Part shown: positions 6,092 through 13,474 of the stretch, one piece after another | Position numbering within the stretch: position 1 is the first letter of the stretch | Layout of the letters: the number at the start of each line of letters is the position of its first letter | Assembly (NCBI GenBank): GCA_910588505.1 | Contig: CAJUPQ010000035.1 | Coordinates: forward strand, 1-34,097 | Direction of reading: 5' to 3' | Source: an uncultured Hungatella sp. | Lineage (GTDB): Bacteria > Bacillota > Clostridia > Lachnospirales > Lachnospiraceae | Length of the DNA: 34,097 nucleotides | Program-made: the position numbers and the translations under genes | The notes under the pieces: model-generated | What the model was told of the DNA's origin: nothing | The model's database searches: none | The model's input: only the letters and a program-made list of their open reading frames with translations

Positions 6092-7465
6092 ATGAGAAAA
6101 CGTTACACAAGCCTTATTCTTGCAGCGGCGATCGCGGCTGCGGCACTGGCCGGCTGCGGGGGCTCCGGGGGAGACGCGTCCCCGTCCTCACAGGCGTCAG
6201 GAAACGGGACGACAGGACAGGCAGGGGCGGACGCGGGGGAACTTTCCGGGGAGATCACTTTCTGGCATTCCTTTACCCAAGGGCCAAGGCTGGAGACGAT
6301 CCAGAAGGCGGCGGACAAATTTATGGCGGAAAATCCGGACGTAAAGATCACCATCGAGACATTTTCCTGGAATGACTTTTATACCAAATGGACCACTGGT
6401 CTCGCGTCGGGCAATGTGCCGGATATGAGCACAGCCCTGCCGGCCCAGGTTGCGGAAATGATCAATGCTGACGCCTTGACGCCTATCAATGACCTGATCG
6501 ACGACATTGGCAGGGACAAGTTTGCTGAGACGGCTATTGCGGAGGGATCCATGGACGGCAACAATTATTCCGTACCCCTTTACCGCCACGCCCATGTGAT
6601 GTGGATCCGGAAGGACCTTTTAGAGCAGAACGGACTGGAAGTGCCGGGGACCTGGGATGAGCTTTACGAGACGGCCAAGGCTCTCACAAAGGATGGGGTG
6701 TACGGCTTGTCCTTCCCCTGCGGGACCAATGATTTCCAGGCCACCTTTTTCCTGGACTTCTATGTGAGGAGCGGCGGCGGAAGCCTGCTGACTGACGACT
6801 TAAAGGCAGACCTTACCAGCGACCTTGCCATTGAGGGCATCAATTACTGGGTGAAGGTGTACAATGACTGCTCGCCCAAGGATTCCATCAACTTTGACGT
6901 GCTGGATCAGGCCACTCTCTATTACCAGGGTAAGACCGCCTTTGACTTTAACTCCGGGTTCCAGATCTCAGGGGTTGCGGCCAACTCGCCGGATCTGCTC
7001 CAGTACGTGGACTGCTACCCGGTTCCAAAGATCGACGCGGGCAGCGAGACCCAGGGAATCATGACCACCAACACTCCCATGGTGGTGTGGAAGGCATCCA
7101 AGCATCCGGAGATCTGCAAGGCATTTATGAAGACACTGTATGACGAGGAGACATATGTGGAATTCCTTCACGCCACGCCGGTAGGCATGCTTCCCGCCAT
7201 CAAGGGGATCGCGGACACAGATGCCTACAAAGACGATGAAACCATTAAACAGTTTACTCATGCAGAGGAAGTGCTGACAGCTGCCGCTGACATTGGCACC
7301 GCCTTTGGTTATGAGCATGGGCCCAATGTGCAGGCGGGAATTATGCAGAATAACCATGTGATCGAGGAGATGTTCCAGGACATCATCACCAATGGAACGG
7401 ACGTTGAGACTGCGGCAAAGACGGCTGAGGACAAATTAAACGCGTTGTTTGAAACGGCTGAGTAG
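6092..7465 (+). CDS. Sugar ABC transporter substrate-binding lipoprotein
   Basis: A 457-residue extracellular solute-binding protein of family 1. A lipoprotein signal peptide ends in the lipobox LAGC, with the modified Cys at 22, followed by a Gly/Ser-rich linker to about residue 50. The mature part begins GEITFWHSFTQGP, typical of sugar-binding proteins, and the segment MWIRKDLLEQNGLEVPGTWDE (about residues 170-190) is a family hallmark. It would bind a mono- or oligosaccharide outside the membrane and deliver it to the two permeases encoded next. ATG 6092 follows AAAGGAGAAG. A 10-bp hairpin after the gene may keep its expression above that of the permeases. Confidence 0.94.
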   Translation: MRKRYTSLILAAAIAAAALAGCGGSGGDASPSSQASGNGTTGQAGADAGELSGEITFWHSFTQGPRLETIQKAADKFMAENPDVKITIETFSWNDFYTKWTTGLASGNVPDMSTALPAQVAEMINADALTPINDLIDDIGRDKFAETAIAEGSMDGNNYSVPLYRHAHVMWIRKDLLEQNGLEVPGTWDELYETAKALTKDGVYGLSFPCGTNDFQATFFLDFYVRSGGGSLLTDDLKADLTSDLAIEGINYWVKVYNDCSPKDSINFDVLDQATLYYQGKTAFDFNSGFQISGVAANSPDLLQYVDCYPVPKIDAGSETQGIMTTNTPMVVWKASKHPEICKAFMKTLYDEETYVEFLHATPVGMLPAIKGIADTDAYKDDETIKQFTHAEEVLTAAADIGTAFGYEHGPNVQAGIMQNNHVIEEMFQDIITNGTDVETAAKTAEDKLNALFETAE

Positions 7466-7500
7466 GCAGCTGCCCGGGCATTTTTTAAGAAAATGCGCCA

Positions 7501-7535
7501 AGCAGGATAGTCTCGGGCTATCCTGCTATATTTTT
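7501..7535 (+). promoter_or_regulatory. Intercistronic hairpin between binding protein and permease
   Basis: AGCAGGATAG (7501-7510) pairs perfectly with CTATCCTGCT (7518-7527) over a 7-nt loop and is followed by ATATTTTT. It resembles a weak terminator or a 3' stabilising stem. In many sugar ABC operons such an element raises the level of binding protein over the membrane subunits. Confidence 0.75.
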
Positions 7536-7565
7536 GCCCGATTTACGAAAAAAGGAAGAAAAAAT

Positions 7566-8447
7566 TTGGGAAAGAAAAGTTATACCAGATGGTTGTTTGT
7601 GCTGCCCGCCATTGTGATTGTGATCGCGCTGTTCATTTATCCCATCTGTTCCAGCGTTGTGTACAGCTTTACCAACAAAAACCTCATCAAGCCTGCGTAT
7701 AAATTTATCGGCTTTAAGAATTACGCGGAGGTGCTTAAGGACAGCGGGTTCTGGCTTTCGTTTTTCCACTCCCTGAAGTGGACGGTTTTATCCCTGATCG
7801 GACAGATCGTGGTTGGATTTACAGCCGCGCTGGCATTGAAGCGGATCAAGGTCTGCAAGGGCATTTATAAGACGCTGCTGATCATTCCGTGGGCGTTTCC
7901 CTCCATTGTCATCGCGTTTTCATGGAAATGGATCCTCAACGGAGTATACGGATTTTTGCCCAATGTGCTTGTGAAGCTTGGACTCTGTGAGACTGCGCCT
8001 CAGTTTCTCACCAGCGGCACCATGGCGTTTCTCACCCTGGTGATGATCAATATATGGTTCGGCGCGCCTATGATCATGGTAAATGTGCTCTCTGCACTGG
8101 AGACTGTGCCAAGGGATCAGTACGAGGCGGCACAGATCGACGGAGCGAGGCCGTGGCAGTCTTTCTATTATGTGACAGTGCCTCATATTAAGATGGTGGT
8201 AGGACTTTTGGTGGTTCTTAGGACGGTGTGGATCTTTAACAACTTTGATCTGATCTATCTGATCACGGGAGGAGGGCCTGCGGGATCTACCCAGACCATT
8301 CCGCTGTACGCGTACAATATGGGCTGGAGCACCAAGCTGATTGGCCGCTCCTCGGCGGTGACGGTTCTGCTGTTTTTGTTCCTGATGGCCATATGCGGTA
8401 TCTATTTTGCGGTGATCAATAAGTGGGAGAAGGAGGAAGGCAAATGA
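7566..8447 (+). CDS. Sugar ABC transporter permease, MalF/UgpA type
   Basis: A 293-residue inner-membrane subunit with about six transmembrane helices (for example LFVLPAIVIVIALFIYPI near the N-terminus). The cytoplasmic EAA loop reads YEAAQIDGARPWQSFYYVTV, the contact site for the ATPase. The open frame begins at 7449, but that upstream part runs through the hairpin at 7501-7527. The TTG at 7566, preceded by AAAGGAAG, gives a normal N-terminus (LGKKSYTRW) and is preferred. Its stop overlaps the next permease start (ATGA). No ATP-binding subunit is encoded here, so a shared MsiK/UgpC-like ATPase elsewhere is expected. Confidence 0.92.
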   Translation: MGKKSYTRWLFVLPAIVIVIALFIYPICSSVVYSFTNKNLIKPAYKFIGFKNYAEVLKDSGFWLSFFHSLKWTVLSLIGQIVVGFTAALALKRIKVCKGIYKTLLIIPWAFPSIVIAFSWKWILNGVYGFLPNVLVKLGLCETAPQFLTSGTMAFLTLVMINIWFGAPMIMVNVLSALETVPRDQYEAAQIDGARPWQSFYYVTVPHIKMVVGLLVVLRTVWIFNNFDLIYLITGGGPAGSTQTIPLYAYNMGWSTKLIGRSSAVTVLLFLFLMAICGIYFAVINKWEKEEGK

Positions 8448-9289
8448 AAAGAAGGCAGATGAAAAAAATAAGGGCAGGCTCTGTGATCAGCCATGTGTAT
8501 TTGATACTGCTCACCTTTGTTTCTATTTTTCCGCTGGTGTGGATCCTGATCTCGTCAGTAAAAGGGAAAGGGGAGCTGACCGGCAATCCCACAGCCTTCT
8601 GGCCCAGGACATGGACCCTTGATTATTATACCCACGTGATCAATGACCTGAAATTTTTCGGCAATATTAAAAACAGCGTGATCATTTCCCTGGTGACCAC
8701 GGTGATCGCCATTACGGTGGCCTCCCTGGCAGCTTACGGTATTGTGCGGTTTTTTAAGAAGCTGGGGTCCGCCATGTCAAAAGTGTTGGTGACTACCTAC
8801 ATATTCCCGCCTATCCTTCTGGCCATCCCCTATTCGGTGGTCATGGGCAAGCTGGGGCTTATTAATACCAGGATCGGACTTGTGATCGTGTACCTGTCCT
8901 TTTCCGTGCCATACGCGGTGTGGCTCCTTACCGGATTTTTCAGGACCGTGCCTGTGGAGATCGAGGAGGCGGCCAGGATCGACGGGGCCAACAAGATGCA
9001 GACCTTTGTTCAGGTGGTGCTTCCCCTGGTGGCTCCCGGGGTGGTGGCCACGGCCATCTACACGTTTATCAATACATGGAACGAGTTTTTGTACGCCCTG
9101 ATCTTGATGAACAATACCAGCAAGATGACTGTGGCTGTGGCCCTGCGGTCCCTGGACGGCGCGGAGATCTTAGACTGGGGCGACATGATGGCAGCGTCGG
9201 CTCTGGTGGTGCTGCCGTCGGTGATCTTCTTCTGCCTGATCCAGAACAAGATCGCGGGAGGCATGGCAGATGGGGCTGTGAAATCGTAA
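8444..9289 (+). CDS. Sugar ABC transporter permease, MalG/UgpE type
   Basis: A 281-residue membrane protein, partner of the preceding permease. It has about six transmembrane helices and the EAA motif EEAARIDGANKMQTFVQVVL. ATG 8444 lies in the ATGA overlap with the upstream stop and follows GAAGGAGGAAG; the open frame extends to 8423 but has no better start. It forms the heterodimeric channel of a CUT1-type importer. The gene is followed by a cre-like site and the oxidoreductase genes. Confidence 0.92.
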   Translation: MKRRQMKKIRAGSVISHVYLILLTFVSIFPLVWILISSVKGKGELTGNPTAFWPRTWTLDYYTHVINDLKFFGNIKNSVIISLVTTVIAITVASLAAYGIVRFFKKLGSAMSKVLVTTYIFPPILLAIPYSVVMGKLGLINTRIGLVIVYLSFSVPYAVWLLTGFFRTVPVEIEEAARIDGANKMQTFVQVVLPLVAPGVVATAIYTFINTWNEFLYALILMNNTSKMTVAVALRSLDGAEILDWGDMMAASALVVLPSVIFFCLIQNKIAGGMADGAVKS

Positions 9290-9300
9290 TGCGCAAACTA

Positions 9301-9314
9301 TGTAAACGTTTTAT
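9301..9314 (+). promoter_or_regulatory. cre-like site inside the sugar operon
   Basis: TGTAAACGTTTTAT fits the CcpA operator consensus TGWAARCGYTWNCW at all positions but the penultimate one. It lies between the second permease gene and the first oxidoreductase gene, where CcpA could act as a roadblock. A CcpA gene is not in the window. Confidence 0.5.
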
Positions 9315-9335
9315 GAGAGAAAACGAGGTGGAAAT

Positions 9336-10448
9336 ATGGAAGTGATAGGATATGGAGTCGTTGGTTCCGGTTATTTTGGCGCGGAGTTGGCGCGGATCAT
9401 GAATACAAAGCCGGGGGCAAAGATCCGGGCGGTCTATGACCCGGAAAACGGGGCTGCGGTGGCAGAGGAGCTGTGCTGCGAGGCATCGGAGAGCCTGGAG
9501 GCTCTGGTGTCCAGAAAGGACATTCAGGCAGTTATTGTGGCAACTCCCAATTATCTGCACAAGGAGCCGGTGATCGCGGCTGCAAAACACGGTCTTCACG
9601 TGTTCTGTGAAAAGCCCATTGCCCTTTCTTACGGGGACTGTCAGGAGATGACGCAAACCTGCCAGGAGCATAAGGTGATCTTTATGGCAGGACATGTGAT
9701 GAACTTTTTCAGGGGAGTGCGAAAGGCGAAGGAGCTGATCGGCCAGGGAGTGATCGGGGATATTCTCTACTGCCACGGAGCCCGCAACGCCTGGGAGGGA
9801 ACCGGGGCGTCCGAGACATGGAAAAAGACCCGGTCCAAATCAGGAGGCCATCTCTACCATCATATCCACGAGTTGGACTGCGTGCAGTTTCTCATGGGCG
9901 GATGTCCGGAGAAAGTGACCATGGCAGGGGGCAATGTGGCCCACCAGGAGGACGCTTACGGGGATGAGGATGATATGTTGTTTATCACCATGGAGTATCC
10001 GGGAAACCGGTACGCCCTGCTGGAGTATGGATCCGCCTTTCGGTGGCAGGAACATTATCTTCTGATCCAGGGGACCAAGGGAGCCATAAAGATCGATATG
10101 TGCAACTGCGGCATGACCCTGAAGACAGAGGATAAGGAGGAACATTTCCTGGTACACCGGACAAAAGAGGAGGACGACGACAGGACCAGGATCTATCAGG
10201 AGACCCAGGCGGACAATGGCAATCAGTTCGGCAGGCCGGGGAGAAAGCCTTTCTTGTGGCTCCAGGGCATTATGGACGAGGAGATGGAGTTTTTAAATAA
10301 GGTGCTCCACGGAGGAGAGGTGACTGAGGAGTTTCTGCCTCTGCTCACCGGGGAGGCGGCCAGAAATTCCATCGCCACGGCGGACGCGTGTACCCTGTCC
10401 CTGAAGGAGAGCCGGAAGGTAAGTTTAAGGGAGATCGTTGGCAGCTGA
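9336..10448 (+). CDS. Gfo/Idh/MocA-family oxidoreductase, copy 1
   Basis: A 370-residue NAD(P)-dependent sugar oxidoreductase. The N-terminal Rossmann fold starts GVVGSGYFGAELARI (GxGxxG), followed by YDPEN and the family motif CEKPIALSY near residue 95. The C-terminal domain holds KSGGHLYHHIHELD, where His and Asp residues typical of the catalytic site occur. Members of this family dehydrogenate or epimerise sugars, inositols and sugar acids. A weak GAGGTGG precedes ATG 9336. It is followed by a close paralogue, and long blocks such as GGHLYHHIHELDC and MGGCPEKVTMAGGNVAHQ are identical. The pair may act in succession on one substrate, such as oxidation at C3 and its reversal, but this is inference. 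Confidence 0.92.
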   Translation: MEVIGYGVVGSGYFGAELARIMNTKPGAKIRAVYDPENGAAVAEELCCEASESLEALVSRKDIQAVIVATPNYLHKEPVIAAAKHGLHVFCEKPIALSYGDCQEMTQTCQEHKVIFMAGHVMNFFRGVRKAKELIGQGVIGDILYCHGARNAWEGTGASETWKKTRSKSGGHLYHHIHELDCVQFLMGGCPEKVTMAGGNVAHQEDAYGDEDDMLFITMEYPGNRYALLEYGSAFRWQEHYLLIQGTKGAIKIDMCNCGMTLKTEDKEEHFLVHRTKEEDDDRTRIYQETQADNGNQFGRPGRKPFLWLQGIMDEEMEFLNKVLHGGEVTEEFLPLLTGEAARNSIATADACTLSLKESRKVSLREIVGS

Positions 10449-10537
10449 TGACAGGGGATGCTTTACAGGATTTATGAGTTCTCAGGGAGGGACACAAGGG
10501 GAAATAGCAATAAACCGAAAAATAAAGGAGAACAGTG

Positions 10538-11650
10538 ATGAAAACAATTGGATACGCGGTAGTTGGAACAGGGTATTTTGGGGCGGAGCTGGCCCGCATC
10601 ATGAAGGAGCAAAAAGGCGCTAAGGTGGTGGCTGTGTATGACCCGGAAAACGCGGAGGCCGTGGCAGCGGAGCTGGGCTGTGACGTGGAGACGGATCTGG
10701 ACGTTTTGTATGGCAGGGAGGACGTGGACGCGGTCATCGTGGCTTCGCCCAACTACCTCCACAAGGAACCGGTGATCAAGGCGGCGGAACACGGGGTCCA
10801 TGTATTCTGTGAAAAGCCCATTGCCCTTTCCTATGAGGACTGCGCCCAGATGGTGGAGGCCTGCGACCGCTGCCATGTGACCTTTATGGCAGGCCATGTG
10901 ATGAATTTCTTCAGGGGCGTGCGCTCGGCGAAGAAGATGATCAATGACGGCGTGATCGGCAAGGTGCTGTACTGCCATTCTGCCAGAAACGGGTGGGAGG
11001 ATGTGCAGCCCTCCATCAGCTGGAAGAAGATCCGCTCCAAATCAGGGGGCCATCTGTACCATCACATCCACGAGCTGGACTGCATCCAGTTTTTGATGGG
11101 CGGCTGTCCGGAGAAGGTGACCATGGCAGGAGGCAATGTGGCCCACCAGGGGGAAGGCTTTGGAGATGAGGACGATATGCTGTTTATTACTATGGAGTAT
11201 CCGGACAACCGGTATGCTATTTTGGAGTACGGCTCTGCCTTCCACTGGCCGGAGCACTATGTTCTGATCCAGGGAACCGAGGGCGCTATCCGCCTGGATA
11301 TGTTTAACTGCGGCGGCACTCTGAAAACAGGGGATAAGGAGGAGCATTTCCTGATCCACAAGTCCCAGGAGGAGGACGACGACCGCACCCGCATCTATCA
11401 CGGGACGGAGATGGACGGAGCCATCATGTACGGGAAGCCGGGCAAAAAGCCGCCTATGTGGCTCCATGGCATCATGTATGACGAGATGGAATATTTTAAC
11501 GGGATCATGCACGGGGCCCAGCCGGATGAGGAGTTCAAACCTCTGCTCACCGGGGAGGCGGCCAAAAACGCCATCGCCACCGCCGACGCCTGCGCAAAGT
11601 CCCGGTTTGAGAATCGAAAGGTGAAACTGTCCGAGATCATAGGGGGATGA
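10538..11650 (+). CDS. Gfo/Idh/MocA-family oxidoreductase, copy 2
   Basis: A 370-residue paralogue of the preceding protein, similar along its whole length. Rossmann motif AVVGTGYFGAELARI, CEKPIALSY and KSGGHLYHHIHELD are all kept, so both copies should be active. Differences cluster in the region after GDEDD and near the C-terminus, which could alter substrate choice. The ATG at 10538 is 7 bp from AAAGGAG; an in-frame GTG one codon upstream is the alternative. A terminator follows at 11694-11731, making this the last gene of the sugar operon. Tandem duplication followed by divergence is the simplest origin. Confidence 0.92.
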   Translation: MKTIGYAVVGTGYFGAELARIMKEQKGAKVVAVYDPENAEAVAAELGCDVETDLDVLYGREDVDAVIVASPNYLHKEPVIKAAEHGVHVFCEKPIALSYEDCAQMVEACDRCHVTFMAGHVMNFFRGVRSAKKMINDGVIGKVLYCHSARNGWEDVQPSISWKKIRSKSGGHLYHHIHELDCIQFLMGGCPEKVTMAGGNVAHQGEGFGDEDDMLFITMEYPDNRYAILEYGSAFHWPEHYVLIQGTEGAIRLDMFNCGGTLKTGDKEEHFLIHKSQEEDDDRTRIYHGTEMDGAIMYGKPGKKPPMWLHGIMYDEMEYFNGIMHGAQPDEEFKPLLTGEAAKNAIATADACAKSRFENRKVKLSEIIGG

Positions 11651-11693
11651 TGAAGAGGGGCAGAGGGGCTGAGAGATATAAATAGATTTGGGG

Positions 11694-11731
11694 AAAGGCT
11701 GTCTTATCCGGGATGGAGAGACAGCTTTTTT
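11694..11731 (+). terminator. Terminator of the sugar ABC operon
   Basis: GCTGTCT (11698-11704) pairs with AGACAGC (11719-11725), with further pairing inside the loop, and six T residues follow. It lies about 45 bp past the stop of the second oxidoreductase. Confidence 0.85.
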
Positions 11732-11760
11732 CATGCTGAAAAGAAGCAACAGTTTAGGTA

Positions 11761-11879
11761 GGTCTGCGCGTTTACCGCGCTGACCGTACGAAAACGTAAT
11801 GGCAGCAGGATCCGGCCTACGTGTAAGCGATTTTCATGGCCGGATGCGTAACAGTTCAAGGGTTATCTGAACTGTTACG
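11761..11879. ncRNA. Block of consecutive hairpins, candidate RNA or REP-like element
   Basis: Three clear stems and one weak stem lie side by side. GGTC-T-GCGCG (11761-11770) pairs with CGCGC-T-GACC (11776-11785). TACG (11787-11790) pairs with CGTA (11795-11798). ATCCGGCC (11810-11817) pairs with GGCCGGAT (11838-11845). A perfect 12-bp stem follows (11847-11858 with 11868-11879). The block is untranslated and sits directly ahead of a promoter at 11888. The words CCGGCCTACG and GGCCGGATGCG recall enterobacterial REP sequences, which may be chance. No known RNA class is recognised. Confidence 0.45.
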
Positions 11880-11887
11880 AAAAGAAT

Positions 11888-11916
11888 TGTTTTGGAGGCG
11901 ATTTTGGGCTATAATG
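11888..11916 (+). promoter_or_regulatory. Promoter of the DUF4869-like pseudogene
   Basis: TTGTTT (11888-11893) and TATAAT (11911-11916) are separated by 17 bp. The 12-bp inverted repeat ends only 8 bp upstream of the -35 box. Confidence 0.65.
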
Positions 11917-11950
11917 AATGACAGGTACTGTTTTTGTGAGGAGATAGGAT

Positions 11951-12390
11951 ATGCTGAATATTTTTTATGGTGATATGCCGGAAGCCATCTACAATCCGAT
12001 GATTTATTTTAAAATACTTATACGGATGAATGGATCACAGATAAACTTTCCAGAGAGATGATCAGGGATGTAGACCGGTCAGAGGTTATAGGGCCAAGAG
12101 TTATTGACAGTCCTGTTCTGGGAGGAATCTCTGCAAGAGAATTGTCGGGAGGGGTTAAGACGCTGATCGCGATCTATAAAATGCCGGAAAAGATATTTAA
12201 CGCGTCTGCATGCGGCGATAACTGCGCCAAGTGAACCTTAAGGATCGGAGAGAAGCAGGATGTGACCATTAATCTGTGCCATTTAATGGATTTTGGCGAC
12301 GGGGCATTTGAGGTGAAGGTTCTGAACACAGAGCAGGTGGTTCACAATATGGATGAATTGCTTCTGATCGCGGGAATGATCGTTCGATAG
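11951..12390 (+). pseudogene. DUF4869-like gene with a frameshift and a nonsense codon
   Basis: ATG 11951 follows GAGGAGATAGG and reads MLNIFYGDMPEAIYNPMIYF. At the A-run 12011-12014 one base appears to be missing; the frame that continues reads TYTDEWITDKLSREMIRDVD, then SPVLGGISARELSGGVKTLI and IFNASACGDNCAK. There a TGA at 12232-12234 stands where TGG (Trp) would be expected, and the frame goes on through DVTINLCHLMDFGDGAFEVK to TAG 12388-12390. The length (440 nt, one short of a multiple of three) agrees with a single-base deletion. I recognise the sequence from memory as the DUF4869 family of small Lachnospiraceae proteins with no known function. With two lesions it is probably dead, yet promoter and ribosome binding site persist, so the decay is recent. 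Confidence 0.75.
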
Positions 12391-12487
12391 GAGAGGAAAA
12401 TATTTCATCAAAAATCGTCAGACAGATGACAGGGATCGGGATGGTCTAAAAACGGTGAGGAGTCATGATCGAAAGGAGGAGTTATAC

Positions 12488-13417
12488 ATGAAACAATATC
12501 TTGCATTGGACTTGGGAGGAACCTACATCAAATACGCCCTTATGGGAGATGACGGCGGGTTTCTCAAACAGGGAAGGGCAAAGTCTCCCATGGACAGCAT
12601 GGAGTCTCTTATGGACACGATCCAGGAGATCGGAAGAGAGTTTGAAGGCCAGTACCAGGGGGCGGCGGTGTCCATGCCCGGCAGGATCGACACGAAGAAA
12701 GGAATCGCTTACACAGGGGGAGCCTTCCGGTTTATCAAGGACGCGCCTATGGGGCAGTATTTTGAGGAGCGGCTTCATGTGCCGGTGACAGTGGTCAATG
12801 ACGGCAAATGTGCTGCCAGCGCGGAGGCATGGAGCGGGGCTCTGTCAGATGTTGACAGCGGGGCCGTGCTGGTTTTGGGGACAGGCATCGGCGGCGGAAT
12901 CGTGCTGAACAAGAAAGTCTGGATGGGAAGCACATTTGGAGCAGGGGAGCTGTCATGCTTTGCCGCGGATCTGGCGAAACTGTCGGAAGGGATTCCGGAT
13001 ATTGGCAGCGAGAATGCCAAGGCAATGTGGAGCAGCTATACCTCCACAACAGGGCTTTTGCGGCTCTACGCCAAAAGAAAGGGATTGCCGGAGCGGGGAC
13101 ACGGCATAGACGGACTTGAATTTTTCAGAGCCTATGACGCGGGGGAAGCGGAGGCTGTTGAAGCCTTTGAGGAATTTGGACGCTACACCGCTGCGGGAAT
13201 CCATGGGATACAGTCTGTGCTGGATCTGGAGCGGTTTGCCATTGGCGGCGGGATCAGCGCCCGGCCGGAGGTGGCGGAAAAGATCCGCCAGTGTGTGGAC
13301 CGGCAGTTTGAACTGATCCCGTTTACGCCCTTTGGAAAGCCGGAGATCGTACCCTGTAAGTACGGCAATGACGCCAATCTTATCGGAGCTTTGTTCTTTC
13401 ATTTGCAGCGCGTCTGA
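12488..13417 (+). CDS. ROK-family sugar kinase
   Basis: A 309-residue protein of the ROK family, cytosolic ATP-dependent hexose or glycoside kinases and related regulators. The N-terminal phosphate motif LDLGGTYIKYAL, the catalytic-region VVNDGKCAASAEAW and the GTGIGGGIVLN loop are present. There is no DNA-binding domain, so it is a kinase, not an NagC/XylR-type regulator. The usual zinc motif CxCGxxGC is absent; the corresponding region reads AGELSCFAADLAK. This matches a minority of ROK kinases. AAAGGAGGA precedes ATG 12488; the frame is open from 12455. It probably phosphorylates the sugar handled by the upstream ABC system or its product, but the substrate is not known. Confidence 0.88.
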   Translation: MKQYLALDLGGTYIKYALMGDDGGFLKQGRAKSPMDSMESLMDTIQEIGREFEGQYQGAAVSMPGRIDTKKGIAYTGGAFRFIKDAPMGQYFEERLHVPVTVVNDGKCAASAEAWSGALSDVDSGAVLVLGTGIGGGIVLNKKVWMGSTFGAGELSCFAADLAKLSEGIPDIGSENAKAMWSSYTSTTGLLRLYAKRKGLPERGHGIDGLEFFRAYDAGEAEAVEAFEEFGRYTAAGIHGIQSVLDLERFAIGGGISARPEVAEKIRQCVDRQFELIPFTPFGKPEIVPCKYGNDANLIGALFFHLQRV

Positions 13418-13432
13418 GATTGGTCCCAGATC

Positions 13433-13474
13433 AGGGCGATAGGGAGGAAGTCTAGACTTCCTCCCTATCGCCCT
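13433..13474. repeat. Perfect 42-bp palindrome over the ldh stop codon
   Basis: Bases 13433-13453 are the exact reverse complement of 13454-13474, with AGTCTAGACT at the centre. The right arm encodes the last residues of lactate dehydrogenase (EGDREEV and part of the stop); the left arm is non-coding, 15 bp after the ROK stop. No T-run follows on either strand. It probably acts as a bidirectional transcript end or RNA stabiliser for the convergent pair. Confidence 0.85.

Noticed and set aside
6092..6110. cre-like AGAAAACGTTACAC at the start of the binding-protein gene
   Set aside because: It departs from the cre consensus at both ends and lies in coding sequence.
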